64,000 nt of DNA from Reichenbachiella agarivorans (GTDB lineage: Bacteria; Bacteroidota; Bacteroidia; Cytophagales; Cyclobacteriaceae), in the NCBI RefSeq assembly GCF_025502585.1, contig NZ_CP106679.1, forward strand, positions 3,999,501-4,063,500. The letters run 5' to 3'. Positions within the stretch are counted from its first letter, which is position 1; every line of letters begins with the position of its first letter. Below the pieces are notes generated by a model that was given only the letters and a program-made list of their open reading frames with translations, was not told the origin of the DNA and searched no databases. This document shows positions 28,501 to 36,656 of this stretch, piece after piece. Both the position numbers and the translations under genes were made by a program.

Positions 28501-30826
28501 TATGAACCACTGAAATAGACGAGGTTTCATCTACGTCGTAGTTATTATTCGCATCTACAGCAATAATTGTAGCTGTGATGAAATCTGTCAGTTCAAAACT
28601 ACCTCCAGTAGGATCGTCACTTGCATCAAAAATGAGCTTAGTACCTACCACCTCTACGTCTATCTGATCTGAAGATGCAGTAGAATTATTATCCAAAGTG
28701 GATGAACTAGTAAATACTATATTGTCTCCAGACAATTCAAACTGCAATTTTAAAGAGGCATCATCCAGCGTTTCAGGATCAGCAACGGTAGATTTCAACC
28801 ATATTTTTAAATTGTAAGTTTTTGTAGAACCTCCTGCATCAATATCTCCCCAATTGCCATTGCCATTGTCAATACCTGTAAAGACAATACTGCTTGCTCC
28901 AATTGTCGTTTGGACAATAAAGTCATTGGTAGGGTCTCCATCATATTCCAATCTTGCTCCCGCAATTACATCATCCCAAGCAAAATCGTTGTCTGCCCCA
29001 GGAGTAAACGTCATTCCTGTAAATCGAAAATCTTGACTGCTCCCTCCTACAACTGGATTCGTAATACTAAACGAAAACACAATGGCATCTGAGGTAGTAC
29101 CAGGATCAGTATTCTGAATAGATGAAATCGTATTATTCGTGCCATTTTTAACAATAAAACTTTCATCAGGAGTTAAATTAATGGGACCAATCATCTGACC
29201 TGCAGACATAAAGACATCAGATGCATCTTTTACTACTGCTGCACTCAACACGGTTATACTTATGTCTTCACTCCCATCTGGAGTACCTGTCACGTTCAAA
29301 TTGAATCGAATCGTGGTTTCACCTCCAGCCAATGCTCCTCCTCCAGTTTTGGTTATACTTCCAACTGTTACATTCGAAGCTCCCCCTCCGTTGGCATTGA
29401 AATCAAAGGTAAACTCTGTTCCAATAGCAGCAGCCAAAGCTCCTCCACCTGAGGCATATACTGGTTCACTAAATTCTATATCGATGTATGAATTATCAAT
29501 AGCCAAAATATTTCCTACCATAATAGGAGCTTGACCATCTGAGATCGCAAAACCTAATGCATCTGCTGCACTGTTGCCATTCGCATCCTCTATGACATCT
29601 CCTGCATCCAAGGTGATATCCAAAGTTCCTGTATAATCTGTACCTCCCAAATCATCTACAGTCACGATCACCATAGAATTATCTGTATCTAAAGCGATGC
29701 TTGTGACTGCCACTCCTCCACTGATTACAATACCATCATCATGACCAAGACTCACTCCATCAATGTCTTCACTGTATTGTAAGGCAATCTCTGTATTGCT
29801 GATCGCTGTAGCACTCTGTAATACCGGTGCTTGACCATCTGAGATCGCAAAACCTGATGCATCTGCTGCACTGTTGCCATTCGCATCCTCTATGACATCT
29901 CCTGCATCCAAGGTGATATCCAAAGTTCCTGTATAGTCCGTGCCACCCAAATCATCTACAGTCACTATCACCACAGAATTATCTGTATCCAAAGCGATGC
30001 TTGTGACTGCCACTCCTCCACTGATAACCATGCCATCATCATGATCAAGACTCACTCCATCAATGTCTTCACTGTATTGTAAGGCAATCTCTGTATTGCT
30101 GATCGCTGTAGCACTCTGTAATACTGGTGCTTGACCATCTGAGATCGCAAAACCTGATGCATCTGCTGCACTGTTGCCATTCACATCCTCTATGACATCT
30201 CCTGCATCCAAGGTGATATCCAAAGTTCCTGTATAATCAGTACCTCCCAAATCATCTACAGTCACGATCACCACAGAATTATCTGTATCTAACGCGATGC
30301 CTGTGACTGTCACTCCTCCACTGATTGCAATACCATCATCATGATCAAGACTCACTCCATCAATGTCTTCACTGTATTGTAAGGCAATCTCTGTATTGCT
30401 GATCGCTGTAGCACTCTGTAATACCGGTGCTTGACCATCAGTGAGGTTTTGTCCAACGAAACCTATAATAGGCATACTCGTTGCAACATCTTCCACGGTA
30501 TTGTCAGCTATGGTAAATGAAGCATCCGTGATCTCAAAGTCAGTACCTGATAAAGCAATACTTAAAGTCACTGTAATAACATCATTACTAACTGTTGCGT
30601 CAGCACCTGACACATCCAAACCTGTCCCAGAAATGCCCGTTGCAAAATCCACAGACGACGATGTAAATACTACATCCTGATCAAAAGTTATATCTATGGT
30701 AGTTGTAGAGGTAGCTGTTACGCTCAATACAGTTGGTTGAGCCCATGCCTGTATTCCACCCAAAGTCAGGAATGCGACCAGTACGAATAATATATTAAAT
30801 CTTTTTTTGTTAGTAGAATTTCTCAT
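19550..30826 (-). CDS. Giant T9SS-secreted multidomain adhesin
   Basis: About 3758 residues from Met at 30826; the frame opens at 30862, but the chosen start directly precedes a signal peptide (MRNSTNKKRFNILFVLVAFL, ending AWAQ). N-terminal part: Big_5/SbsA-like Ig domains, including three 100-residue repeats (about 133-433) that are almost identical at DNA level. Middle: many beta-sandwich modules with recurring YCQG/YCDL/YCFED-type strands, each probably an Ig/PKD-like adhesive unit. About 3165-3330: a choice-of-anchor/MAM-like jelly-roll (FEQGSFEPDNDGWY). The C-terminus is a T9SS type A signal (FKMYPNPSDQ) ending in KKLMIHH. It is probably a cell-surface adhesin of SprB-like size, used for gliding, cell contact or substrate adhesion. 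It is the last gene of the STAND/TIR cluster, 184 nt after the lipoprotein gene. Confidence 0.85.
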   Translation of the reverse strand: MRNSTNKKRFNILFVLVAFLTLGGIQAWAQPTVLSVTATSTTTIDITFDQDVVFTSSSVDFATGISGTGLDVSGADATVSNDVITVTLSIALSGTDFEITDASFTIADNTVEDVATSMPIIGFVGQNLTDGQAPVLQSATAISNTEIALQYSEDIDGVSLDHDDGIAISGGVTVTGIALDTDNSVVIVTVDDLGGTDYTGTLDITLDAGDVIEDVNGNSAADASGFAISDGQAPVLQSATAISNTEIALQYSEDIDGVSLDHDDGMVISGGVAVTSIALDTDNSVVIVTVDDLGGTDYTGTLDITLDAGDVIEDANGNSAADASGFAISDGQAPVLQSATAISNTEIALQYSEDIDGVSLGHDDGIVISGGVAVTSIALDTDNSMVIVTVDDLGGTDYTGTLDITLDAGDVIEDANGNSAADALGFAISDGQAPIMVGNILAIDNSYIDIEFSEPVYASGGGALAAAIGTEFTFDFNANGGGASNVTVGSITKTGGGALAGGETTIRFNLNVTGTPDGSEDISITVLSAAVVKDASDVFMSAGQMIGPINLTPDESFIVKNGTNNTISSIQNTDPGTTSDAIVFSFSITNPVVGGSSQDFRFTGMTFTPGADNDFAWDDVIAGARLEYDGDPTNDFIVQTTIGASSIVFTGIDNGNGNWGDIDAGGSTKTYNLKIWLKSTVADPETLDDASLKLQFELSGDNIVFTSSSTLDNNSTASSDQIDVEVVGTKLIFDASDDPTGGSFELTDFITATIIAVDANNNYDVDETSSISVVHTTGSGTFTGTSSASMTNGEVTFSDLNIDSPGTGNVLTFSGVGFTDVVANNITILDTDPPIVNTLSPLNNATAVSLNGTLTVTFNENIQAGSGSITIVEQSVPPNNTVINITNTSMVNISGTTLTITPPAFNSSSSYYVVIPNGVITDTNGNAFAGIVTNNGWAFSTADEIALTSVSKLSATELILTFNRNINLVGSEETDFLVKDTKGAGSDFVSSALATHAASQVKLTVADLSAAVGDLSLSFVKSTTEIQDQANAANFLGDFSSYIIDTDQIAPSMLSAVVSSDTDITISFDDIVQVAGLNPTDFTVVDGEGSYPVTAVSDGTAYDADIVISMSGGGLSSGISNLTISYNNAHNEVMDYGNNPAPSASLVIDTFAPKFDIETASAEDATIKLTFNTDETGDIYYVIVADGSTAPTAAEVKLQQASGGGAPLASGTIDVSSITTDYTRTAILSPNTVYDVYYIVEDKVLFNQSAVASFNNVTTGGVTVTTALWTDLCLDGVAEAGNAGFTDVVIAEGIANDIKAGTAVNYLIKLPTNFEFNELVGAIDVNGSTEITGYSVSYPAANLLQIEYTASAASLLELNTITITGLEIRAKNTVTTSVNFTRFGGTANIFGANIGNPAFVLGTVSSKARPAAPTINLAGTGDVTNDQFRIDPNGTFDLTASGTGGTFDWTYLNGSAAQSGSTATVDETGWVAGTFPNNFSASTFGLYTVQVTETVDGCVSDISDVDIAVFGISLNPNTTAFTDDDNVGTVITMDFPSAGHSGDFNGSGLVSENINAATNSASVRFKPSAVGDVDSPYNITYTLTRNFDAKQFLISQLLYVSDADENLFTNTVEQYFCESTVSVNMDVDANPSNEPANVWFYELEAFMSDGGGGYTELVGAGDPLTAPGGGSVPITADWPTDGWNFNPSVSGPGNFRIVRFFAPNGAFSPEGVKNPLGNVDITVYDLPVLEIENKLANDFCVDDAGVALKADIKHGVNTTTDITFTQYRIVKETTPGSKNFNTANYVTIPSGSLDFSAIADGSLGASLALSGLGSSYQIEVASIEAQDPGVNSSNLSCTNTATAIFTLHQVPNKPVLDMATMGVGYDQGTNDYVVEYCDLDNPVDFVVSGQDATTKVIWYEDDGFGGLGTLIHEEVTSSTTVYELFGTINPAVGSHTFYFTQVHYTDLTGFTGCESDFSTLTVEIYPTPSDPVVDVSAVGADVVGGVYTFEYCQGAIDDIVISSPSTQIGEEFYDWYDSDGISIIDGFGVGDLDANGVGDGLGEGLISSIGNVSITGSEFFGHFGEDPNSPTSGTYTLYVAKRENRNLNGVFDGCSSMLKQINVVIYPIPAAPTLTDALSDINVCSGELNLNTRIAPTDPILTPHASLVRYSWYDASTGGSAIASADGTDVTYADVVPSLTAETGSTPTNGGSGYYELSSTYHAMAYLSQTTNYLGSSKLTTDFAGCESPTRSLVDITMYPLASAPVVKGPSDNGAYTGGIDEVLNFEAGALSATNTFTASTTFVPDVTFEQNFNWFISNDLGAKFGQIAIAYSRDASAQANELGLTGIPTDVNSYFLINQTTFIETSGDFVGCQSDYAKLQVNTWDEPSTPTEFNNRTEIYYCFEDAVQAIRVKNNASDDGEPNLKFVWYRSEADAVARTNPLTSTNMTGLEGEYINPVDLITDETRTDGGTNLSGTPEVGEYTFYVAVNKDSGTSGSDQNFIGAESTPVRITISVRSVPSTPILVNNAPTICEGATIPSFQVLNSAGQRFTWIYDANDNDIIDDTPQVNEAFASSYTPLNTTDGVYTYFVSQLTDKNIGGSTFAGCESEYLSFDFTVNNIPVKPIVTGNSGDNTYLYCANETITTLDIGNMSDYNAGVTFQWFTNAGLSSQIFSSQSIDGSQILANNHPSFPTVSSATDIDLKYYAIAIEGGCKSSQFDNTLAADVTLSINPLPNITINLPNIETGTRSAAGEYCVSRDEVILTGYIGVTPVNSGTYTVSSGMTAINDYGDGTGGFLPSIAHYLTDDNGIVGTEEGGDPTVHTVTLTYTDASSSCSNSVSKEVKVNPLAQLALVSNEIGFTDLAFPEFVICESYDDFVIEATADVVGDDGKYYINGVNLPVTSGTINKATFDPLRWGSQEVGQDIKTLSGGGFNADYTVRFEYKDQRGCSNSVEKVITLYDQPEVNFDVEGGCVDPNVKFSAFVETGSGYNESDLSYLWNWKSANGGDVPLYNIDGTMEVNNLRELTKKLEITGSSFEEIFTANLYATHTFSTSSPQNECTSLLVDEITSKEVEVLISPSVAFVWDSVTVNQETSFFVNELLLESNRIARIGMNFDYLTDTVWYSVPSSILADEDFEPIYYTYNSVGKHKVSVTLSTENNCKSSLQRDVNILPLIEVTPDQPYFQAFEQGSFEPDNDGWYIETLKDDAINIIDETGSMALRMSSWVWSATDFSTIIASDPEKPTSGLYGWSTLNQNGNNRYLGGEDSWLYSPAFDLSGLEKPMVSFNVLYNFEDAKDGVVFQYSIDNGQSWKALGSNEGGVNGIKSGLEWYNWDNVGADPGNQQETQNDNTLTSVGWSGAGDQLTWASARHSLNVIPGDRKHVQFRFAIASTAETSTPKPFGFAFDDFVIQERSKNVLVEQFYSIADGATATNAATQLLDTNIQSLLQASGLIDDQLTITYHISIDDEFKDPFNALNKSDPAARRSWYNVDNVSSFIDGDEGTATPTASNPLTWTEIDLTLSSLEDPGFLIEVIPDPSATEGQIKGAVKFTINKPEGLAAGEELVAYVAIIEQEVAQSIGGIDFHKNVLRKMLPDASGKYIKLANDVANGESLALGSTTDADGDVTTLNVQWDIANIADDNQLAAVLFIQNRQTKEIYQAKILRAGGASSESAFISSKATVANNILDVEDDVNSIVDFKMYPNPSDQLVTIQFDTVMPEGIQWVIYDQTGRVFENGQMSAGLDKFQLSTHNYPSGVYYVSLKGAQYKFDYKKLMIHH
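29529..30428 (-). repeat. Three exact-period 300-bp tandem repeats inside the adhesin gene
   Basis: Three units begin at 29529, 29829 and 30129 with exact 300-nt spacing, and the first bases of a fourth appear at 30429. Each unit encodes a 100-residue Ig-like module starting GQAPVLQSATAISNTEIALQ. Long stretches are identical between units and differences are scattered single bases, which points to recent duplication or ongoing gene conversion. Confidence 0.9.
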
Positions 30827-31010
30827 ATAAACGACCTTTAGCATGCAACAGAATATAAACAAATTTGACCTTTGTGTGAGGTATCCCTCATACGGTATGG
30901 TTTGGTGGTTAATTTTGATTTACCATTCAAATACTTCATCGTACTGTTCATTCTTAAATATTTTTCATCCCTATACAACACAATTATCGAATTGTGTCCC
31001 TCCTCACATT

Positions 31011-32339
31011 TTACTTAAACTCTCCCCAAACATTAGTCTTCAGTAATGACATCATGGATGTCGATCCAAAGTCGACTGTCGCACCAATGACTAACGTCCC
31101 ATCAGCCCTCAATATTATAGCATCTGCTTTGTCATTGTCTTCGCTACCATACACTCTAAAATTGTCTAAATCTAGACTTCCAAAGGCATCCACTCTAAAA
31201 ATACCAATTTCGTTTTCTTTGAATTCACCATCTTCAGTCCTGAATCCATTGATTTGCCCTGCTATGTACACATCACCATTGTTTAATCTTACCAAGTCCA
31301 ATCCCTGTGTACCAGTAGCAGTAAAATTAAAGTCACCATTAGTGACGTCAATGTTCACAAAATCTATGTTTTCTTCTGGCAAGCTTTTGGGGACTCTTAG
31401 AAAGAAAGCTTGCTCGGATTGAACATCACCAGAAGTTCCTGTCACAAACAGAAAATTATTGAATGAAACGATGTTGTTGGGTACATCCGCACCCGCAGTA
31501 CCGTAGTAGCCACTGTTGATGGCAACACCACTCGATGGATTAAACTCTACAACAAACACATCCTTATTGCCATAACCAGTCGGATTACCTACTGGAATGG
31601 TCACTGTTGAAATATAGAAGTATCTACCATTGTCTTCTATCAGCTTTACGCCAGCATCTTCACTTCGAAGGCCTGTCAAATCATGCCATTTGGGTGCAAA
31701 AGTCTTGGCATCCACACTCATCAAAAGTATACTTTGTGGATCACTGAGATAAAGATCTTTACTCCATGTCTCTACACTCCCCAAAATAATGAATTCATCA
31801 TTGGCTTCATTGTATAAAATATCGGCTCCACTGGTCGATTTAGCACCTATGTTGTCTATGGCTACATTTTGAATCCTATCATCATAATACTGATACGCAA
31901 ATGACTCTATGGCCTGTCCAGTTGCAACATCGATGTTTAACAAGAAAATCCTCAAAGTATCAGAAATATTGCTTGTACCAATTGCCAAGAGATTTTGATC
32001 ATTGTTGAATAAACGAGCAGATGCAGGTATGTCTTGGCTGGCAGAATTGCCGTCTATTCCATCATCATAATTGTAAGACTCCTGCCAGATCCCATTACCA
32101 GCAGAATCCGTTTTGACTATATAAAAGTCATTGTCACCATTGGGCGTATTGGTATATCCCAAAATTAGAATCTCCCCAGACATGGTTTCTACCATGTCTA
32201 CTACTCCTTCATTGCCAGTAGTACCAAAATATTTGATAAACCTAGCTGATTGATCCAGACTGCTAGGATGGTCATCTATGCATCCAAAAGTCAAGATCAA
32301 AACACAGAAAAGCATTATATTTTTCATCCTATCCATCAT
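31011..32339 (-). CDS. Propeller-like outer-membrane lipoprotein
   Basis: 442 residues with a lipoprotein signal (MKNIMLFCVLILTFGC, Cys about residue 20). The rest consists of repeated strand units of the kind GEILILGYTNTP, NLLAIGTSN, EFIILGSVET, FLFVTGTSG and DVYIAGQING, as in SBBP/delta-60-type beta propellers. Its start overlaps the stop of the preceding barrel gene as ATGATGA-type coupled reading (4 nt overlap), so the two are translated together. I infer an outer-membrane-associated partner of the barrel protein or of the adhesin that follows. No enzymatic motif is visible. Confidence 0.75.
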   Translation of the reverse strand: MMDRMKNIMLFCVLILTFGCIDDHPSSLDQSARFIKYFGTTGNEGVVDMVETMSGEILILGYTNTPNGDNDFYIVKTDSAGNGIWQESYNYDDGIDGNSASQDIPASARLFNNDQNLLAIGTSNISDTLRIFLLNIDVATGQAIESFAYQYYDDRIQNVAIDNIGAKSTSGADILYNEANDEFIILGSVETWSKDLYLSDPQSILLMSVDAKTFAPKWHDLTGLRSEDAGVKLIEDNGRYFYISTVTIPVGNPTGYGNKDVFVVEFNPSSGVAINSGYYGTAGADVPNNIVSFNNFLFVTGTSGDVQSEQAFFLRVPKSLPEENIDFVNIDVTNGDFNFTATGTQGLDLVRLNNGDVYIAGQINGFRTEDGEFKENEIGIFRVDAFGSLDLDNFRVYGSEDNDKADAIILRADGTLVIGATVDFGSTSMMSLLKTNVWGEFK

Positions 32340-33466
32340 TTCTTAGCTCGCTTCTGATTTACCTTTTGCAGTTTCTTATCCGAATACTTCTTAGGATTAT
32401 AGAATGACTTGATATAACCCACCTTGACAGCCAAACTATTGATGGCCATGTCGTCATCTATATGTCCCATATTATAATTCAACTGATCCGAAGCATACCT
32501 ATTGGCGGAGTTAACAAAATTCTGCGCACCTACGCTGTAAGTAGCTTCTATAAAAAAGGAGTCTGTCCGCTTAAAATTAACTTTCATTCCCACTCCTCCT
32601 AGATATGACCAATTCGTCCTATTTCGCATTTTTAAATCCACCAAATCTAAATCAGTCACAAATTTGGTTCCTAATCCTCCTCTGTTACCTGTCATTTTTG
32701 CACTCAACAACCAATCAAAGGATACTCCTCCCATTACATAGGGTGTCACTGTCCCAATAGGAATGTTGTACCGCAAAGCCAGTGGTGTTCTCAACCATTG
32801 TTGGGACTCAGTCAACAATACCTCAAAAGCATTGGTTGCTTCATAACTACCATTGCTAATCAAGTTGTAATTGACCTCATATACATTACTGGCATACGTT
32901 GCTCTTAATAAAATCTCTAGATTTTTGACCAACATATATTCTATTCCAATACCTGCTGAAAAACCCATTTTAGAGGAATATTGTTTGGAAATTGGACTCC
33001 CTACAGAATCAAAATCATTGGATGAGGTATTAAACACTGCATAGGTTTTCATTGAATGAATACCAGTTGCATTTCCTCCGATAAAAGTCCCAATTCTAAA
33101 GATGGGTTTGGAACGATACTTTGCAAAAAGATACTTTAGCTCCGCAGGATCATTTGGATCATTTTCCGGATGCTCTGGGTCTACCAATAGTAGGTTCACA
33201 ACAGCGTCTTCTGCGTCAGGTTCGTTATCCATAAATAAATAAACCAATGCCAACAAACGATACGCTTTGATCTTCTCCTCCTTCGTGAATCCATCCTTTC
33301 CTGATGACAAGCAGTTTCCTTCATTGATTTTTTTGGTCACTTCATAAAGCCTACCTGCATCATACAAATCTTCAGCTTCACTCAGTTTTTGGGTACAACT
33401 CACTTGCGAATAAGACTCCAAAGCCATTCCCAAAATAAGTACTAGTGGAATAAGTATTTTTTTCAA
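32336..33466 (-). CDS. Outer-membrane beta-barrel protein with N-terminal helical repeat region
   Basis: 376 residues. Signal peptide 1-20 (ends SYSQ). Residues about 22-115 look like a short TPR-type helical region (AEDLYDAGRLYEVTKKINEG, KAYRLLALVYLF), followed by GYF/aromatic-alternating strands typical of a small outer-membrane barrel (FSAGIGIEYMLVKNLEILLRATY, TPYVMGGVSFDW, SYLGGVGMKVNF, SLAVKVGYIKSF). The C-terminus is Lys-rich. It lies 15 nt after the STAND NTPase gene and overlaps the lipoprotein gene. It is not a recognisable PorP/SprF protein, but a similar role in presenting or anchoring the adhesin is possible. Confidence 0.78.
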   Translation of the reverse strand: MKKILIPLVLILGMALESYSQVSCTQKLSEAEDLYDAGRLYEVTKKINEGNCLSSGKDGFTKEEKIKAYRLLALVYLFMDNEPDAEDAVVNLLLVDPEHPENDPNDPAELKYLFAKYRSKPIFRIGTFIGGNATGIHSMKTYAVFNTSSNDFDSVGSPISKQYSSKMGFSAGIGIEYMLVKNLEILLRATYASNVYEVNYNLISNGSYEATNAFEVLLTESQQWLRTPLALRYNIPIGTVTPYVMGGVSFDWLLSAKMTGNRGGLGTKFVTDLDLVDLKMRNRTNWSYLGGVGMKVNFKRTDSFFIEATYSVGAQNFVNSANRYASDQLNYNMGHIDDDMAINSLAVKVGYIKSFYNPKKYSDKKLQKVNQKRAKK

Positions 33467-33481
33467 ACTCAGTCAGTTTAT

Positions 33482-36400
33482 TTATTCTAATTCTTCACGT
33501 TTAGGCATTCCCTCACAGGTGTACTCATATTCAATATCATCCCCTACATAGGCCTCCCATGTCGTTTGAGTCAAATTCTCATTGACAATGTCAAACTCAC
33601 AGATTGCCAATGCCATCTGATCAGGCTGAGTAGGCCACAACCTAATCACGCCATCGCCAGCTGCGGTGACCAAAGAATAACCATCTGGCGCAAACGATAC
33701 AGCCCAGACATAACTCTTATTGCCAATCTTGTCTAAACTTTGATGGTCATCAAGATCTATCGGTAGGTCATTCAGGTATTTCATCACCCATAGTTTGGCT
33801 GTACCATCCAAACTAGATGAAGCCAACAGTGAATTGTCGTTGTTAAAGTCCAATTCAGTAACCGTAGCGTTATGTGAACTCAGTTTTTTGATGGTACGGT
33901 TGTCTTCCAAATCCCATAAAACTATGTCACCCGTCTCATCTCCAAATGCTAGGATACGCCCGTCCCCACTGAAGGTCACTGCACTCACCGAAGCACCTTG
34001 TTGTACATAGAGAGAGGTTTCCTCGTAGTTGTTTTCCATATCCCAGAGGTAGACACTCCCAGAATCACTTCCTCCTGCCAAATACCTCCCATCAGGACTA
34101 ATTGCCAATGATTTGACTCTTGAAGCAACTCTTGCTATTTCCTTGCTCTGGTTAAAATCATAAAGCCTGATCACTTTGTCACTGGAAGTAAATATGAATC
34201 CTTTGTTGTTATTGAGGTAGACCAAATCATGTACCACCCCTTGGTGTCCTTTGATCTCCTTAGGAACGGCATCTTTGCTCTTCAAATTGTACAAAAGAAT
34301 CTGATCATTGTCACTACCTATTGCCAGCCAGTTTTCATCAGGACTGATATCGACTACACGGTTGACTTGGTAGTTGTTGAGCAATTGTGTGCTTTTTCTG
34401 GTATCCATATCCCATAGCAAAATCCTCCCGTCGCTACCTGTAGAGTACATGCGTTGGCCATCTTTGGAATACTTCACAGACCTAACTGCCTCAGTGTGAC
34501 CTATGTAGTGGTTAAAAGTAGATGAATCTCCACCTGTCAATGCTTTGGTTGCATAATACACCCCAGCATACACATCAGGGTTGTATTGCTTGGTTGAGTA
34601 CTGGTTATCAAACTTCCAAGCTTGGCGCGCGATCAACGCTTGCTGCTCCACATCATCATCTATATTGAGTGACTTGATTGCCATCGAATTGGCAATTGCC
34701 TGATACCGAAGTGCCAATGCAGCTAGCTTCTGCTCATTGGCAACTTGCGCACTTTTATCTGCCTCAATCTGTGCCAAACGTGCCTCTTCTGCACTTGCTC
34801 TGGCTTTATTAGCATTTCTAGTAGCGAGTGCTTGTGCAGCCTCTGCCTTTAGCCTCTGAGCATTGGCTGCTGCCTCTGCCTTCCTCGCATTTTCTGCTTC
34901 AGCTTGTGCCCTCAGCCTCTCTTCATCTGCTCTTTCCAGTGCCTTTCTAGCTTCTACCGTTTTTTCATTAGCCAGCTTCTCTTGCTCCAATGCTTTCGCC
35001 TCCTGAATCTTGGCCAATTCCAAATTGGCCTCTGCCTTCGCGGTTTGTTTTTTTGCTTCTCCAGCACGTATCTGAGCTAGTACCACAAAGAAAATACATA
35101 TCAGCATCGCTACCCCAAGCACTACAGCAATCAACCTAGATCGTCTCAGAGCTCGTTTTTGCAGCAATTCTTTGTTGCGCTGCTCAGTTTCATATGCCTT
35201 CTTGCTGGTTTCAAGAAAAACCATCGTACGTTCAAAGGCAGGCTCGTATCTCTGTCCCCAAACCAAAGTTGGTTTGTTTTCTTCCTGCCAGTTCAATGCC
35301 AATTGCAAATCTGGCATCTTCCACAGACCTGCTCTACCCATCTGGAATCTCTCAGCTGAGTCAGACAGTTTGAGATACATCTCTGCTGACCTAGATTCTT
35401 CGTCCAGCCAGGACTTGAGCCTTGTCCAGATTCTCATCAAACTTTCGTGAGAGATATCGATTACCGTATCTGAATCTAGTCTAACACCATGCGGCGGCAT
35501 CAGCAAGGTTCTACCTGGTTCGCGAAACTTGTCTACTACTCTGCCTACTTCGTCTTCTGTGACGCCAGATATTGCAGCAATAGTCCCTACTTTGGTAGGA
35601 CGTCTGATACCAGAGGATTCTGTCCCCCTCTCTGTCAGCGCCTTGAACATAGACTCACAAATCTGCTGTTCGCGTTTGGATAATGAATCAAAAGCTTCGT
35701 TGGCGTGTTGAGAGAGTGCTTCTCTCAAAGTACCTACTGCATTGTAGTGCTTTAAATCCATAGGCTCGTCTTCACGACGATGCTCTTTCCAAAATTGCCA
35801 TGTACGCATCAATGCATGTTGCAAAATTGGGAGTTGATCGGGATTATCTCCGACATCATTGAGCAATTGCTGAGACAAACGGGGCGCTATTTTACCTCCA
35901 CCTACAGCTACAGGTCCTTCGATAGCCAATCTTTTTTGATCCCTCGTCATTTGTGGAATCAAATAGTGACTGTCATTGATCATCTGCGTCAATTCTGGGA
36001 ATTGTGCACAATCACCAATAAAATCTGATCGCATCGTCAATGCTACATAAATCGGTGCATCATACTGATGAACTGCCTCCAACAAGAGGTTGACAAATGC
36101 AGAAGACTCGTCCAAATCTGAAGACAAGGTTTCTAATTTTTTGTACCTAAAAAGCTCTTCAAACTGATCGACCAGAATCAATACGTTTTCATGTTCTGAT
36201 GACTTGAGTTGCTTCACTGCCTCGATCAAGCCCAAAGAACTACTTCTCAATACTGTTGAAGTAATAGTTTTACGGATGAGCTTATCCTCTTCGTCTATGC
36301 TATTGTATTGCTCATCTTTGGATAGCAAAGACTCTGCAAGGTTGTCAATAGGACCTCCACCTGGTCTTGTCACGACAATTCTCCAATTGGATCCGGCTTG

Positions 36401-36655
36401 AGTCATGAACCCACCATATAGCGTAGGTATCAATCCACAATACATCAAAGATGATTTCCCACTACCTGATGCGCCTAAAACTCCAACAAACTTGTTCTCT
36501 GACAATTTCATCAAAACTTCGTCGCTCTGACCCTCACGTCCAAAGAACAGGTGACTTTCTTCTACACCAAAGGGTCTCAACCCCGGAAAGGGGTCTACGA
36601 ATTGGGTGATATCATCCAATCTGGTATCGCTAGTATGTAAGTCTTTTTCGGTCAT
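33482..36655 (-). CDS. nSTAND1 NTPase with membrane segment, coiled coil and WD40 propeller
   Basis: 1057 residues. The N-terminus has the nSTAND1 entry motif (PFPGLRPFGVEESHLFFGRE), Walker A GASGSGKSS (61-69) and Walker B ILVDQFEELFR; a winged-helix region follows to about 430. One membrane segment (about 506-525) is followed by a long Ala/Glu/Lys-rich coiled coil (about 526-660) and WD40 repeats (about 715-1030, for example SGDGRILAFGDETGDIVLWDL). STAND proteins are signal-activated NTPase switches that oligomerise; WD40 repeats usually form the sensor. The coiled coil plus membrane segment places sensor and NTPase on opposite sides of, or both tethered to, the inner membrane; topology is not certain. 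It starts 1 nt after the TIR-like gene. Confidence 0.9.
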   Translation of the reverse strand: MTEKDLHTSDTRLDDITQFVDPFPGLRPFGVEESHLFFGREGQSDEVLMKLSENKFVGVLGASGSGKSSLMYCGLIPTLYGGFMTQAGSNWRIVVTRPGGGPIDNLAESLLSKDEQYNSIDEEDKLIRKTITSTVLRSSSLGLIEAVKQLKSSEHENVLILVDQFEELFRYKKLETLSSDLDESSAFVNLLLEAVHQYDAPIYVALTMRSDFIGDCAQFPELTQMINDSHYLIPQMTRDQKRLAIEGPVAVGGGKIAPRLSQQLLNDVGDNPDQLPILQHALMRTWQFWKEHRREDEPMDLKHYNAVGTLREALSQHANEAFDSLSKREQQICESMFKALTERGTESSGIRRPTKVGTIAAISGVTEDEVGRVVDKFREPGRTLLMPPHGVRLDSDTVIDISHESLMRIWTRLKSWLDEESRSAEMYLKLSDSAERFQMGRAGLWKMPDLQLALNWQEENKPTLVWGQRYEPAFERTMVFLETSKKAYETEQRNKELLQKRALRRSRLIAVVLGVAMLICIFFVVLAQIRAGEAKKQTAKAEANLELAKIQEAKALEQEKLANEKTVEARKALERADEERLRAQAEAENARKAEAAANAQRLKAEAAQALATRNANKARASAEEARLAQIEADKSAQVANEQKLAALALRYQAIANSMAIKSLNIDDDVEQQALIARQAWKFDNQYSTKQYNPDVYAGVYYATKALTGGDSSTFNHYIGHTEAVRSVKYSKDGQRMYSTGSDGRILLWDMDTRKSTQLLNNYQVNRVVDISPDENWLAIGSDNDQILLYNLKSKDAVPKEIKGHQGVVHDLVYLNNNKGFIFTSSDKVIRLYDFNQSKEIARVASRVKSLAISPDGRYLAGGSDSGSVYLWDMENNYEETSLYVQQGASVSAVTFSGDGRILAFGDETGDIVLWDLEDNRTIKKLSSHNATVTELDFNNDNSLLASSSLDGTAKLWVMKYLNDLPIDLDDHQSLDKIGNKSYVWAVSFAPDGYSLVTAAGDGVIRLWPTQPDQMALAICEFDIVNENLTQTTWEAYVGDDIEYEYTCEGMPKREELE

Positions 36656-36656
36656 G

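Noticed and set aside
29529-30428. CRISPR-like array
   Set aside because: The repeats are 300 bp, contiguous and in frame with a coding sequence, with no spacers. They are protein-domain repeats.
30978-30997. Hairpin between lipoprotein and adhesin genes
   Set aside because: ACACAATT/AATTGTGT forms an 8-bp stem, but no T run follows on the minus strand, so I do not call it a terminator.
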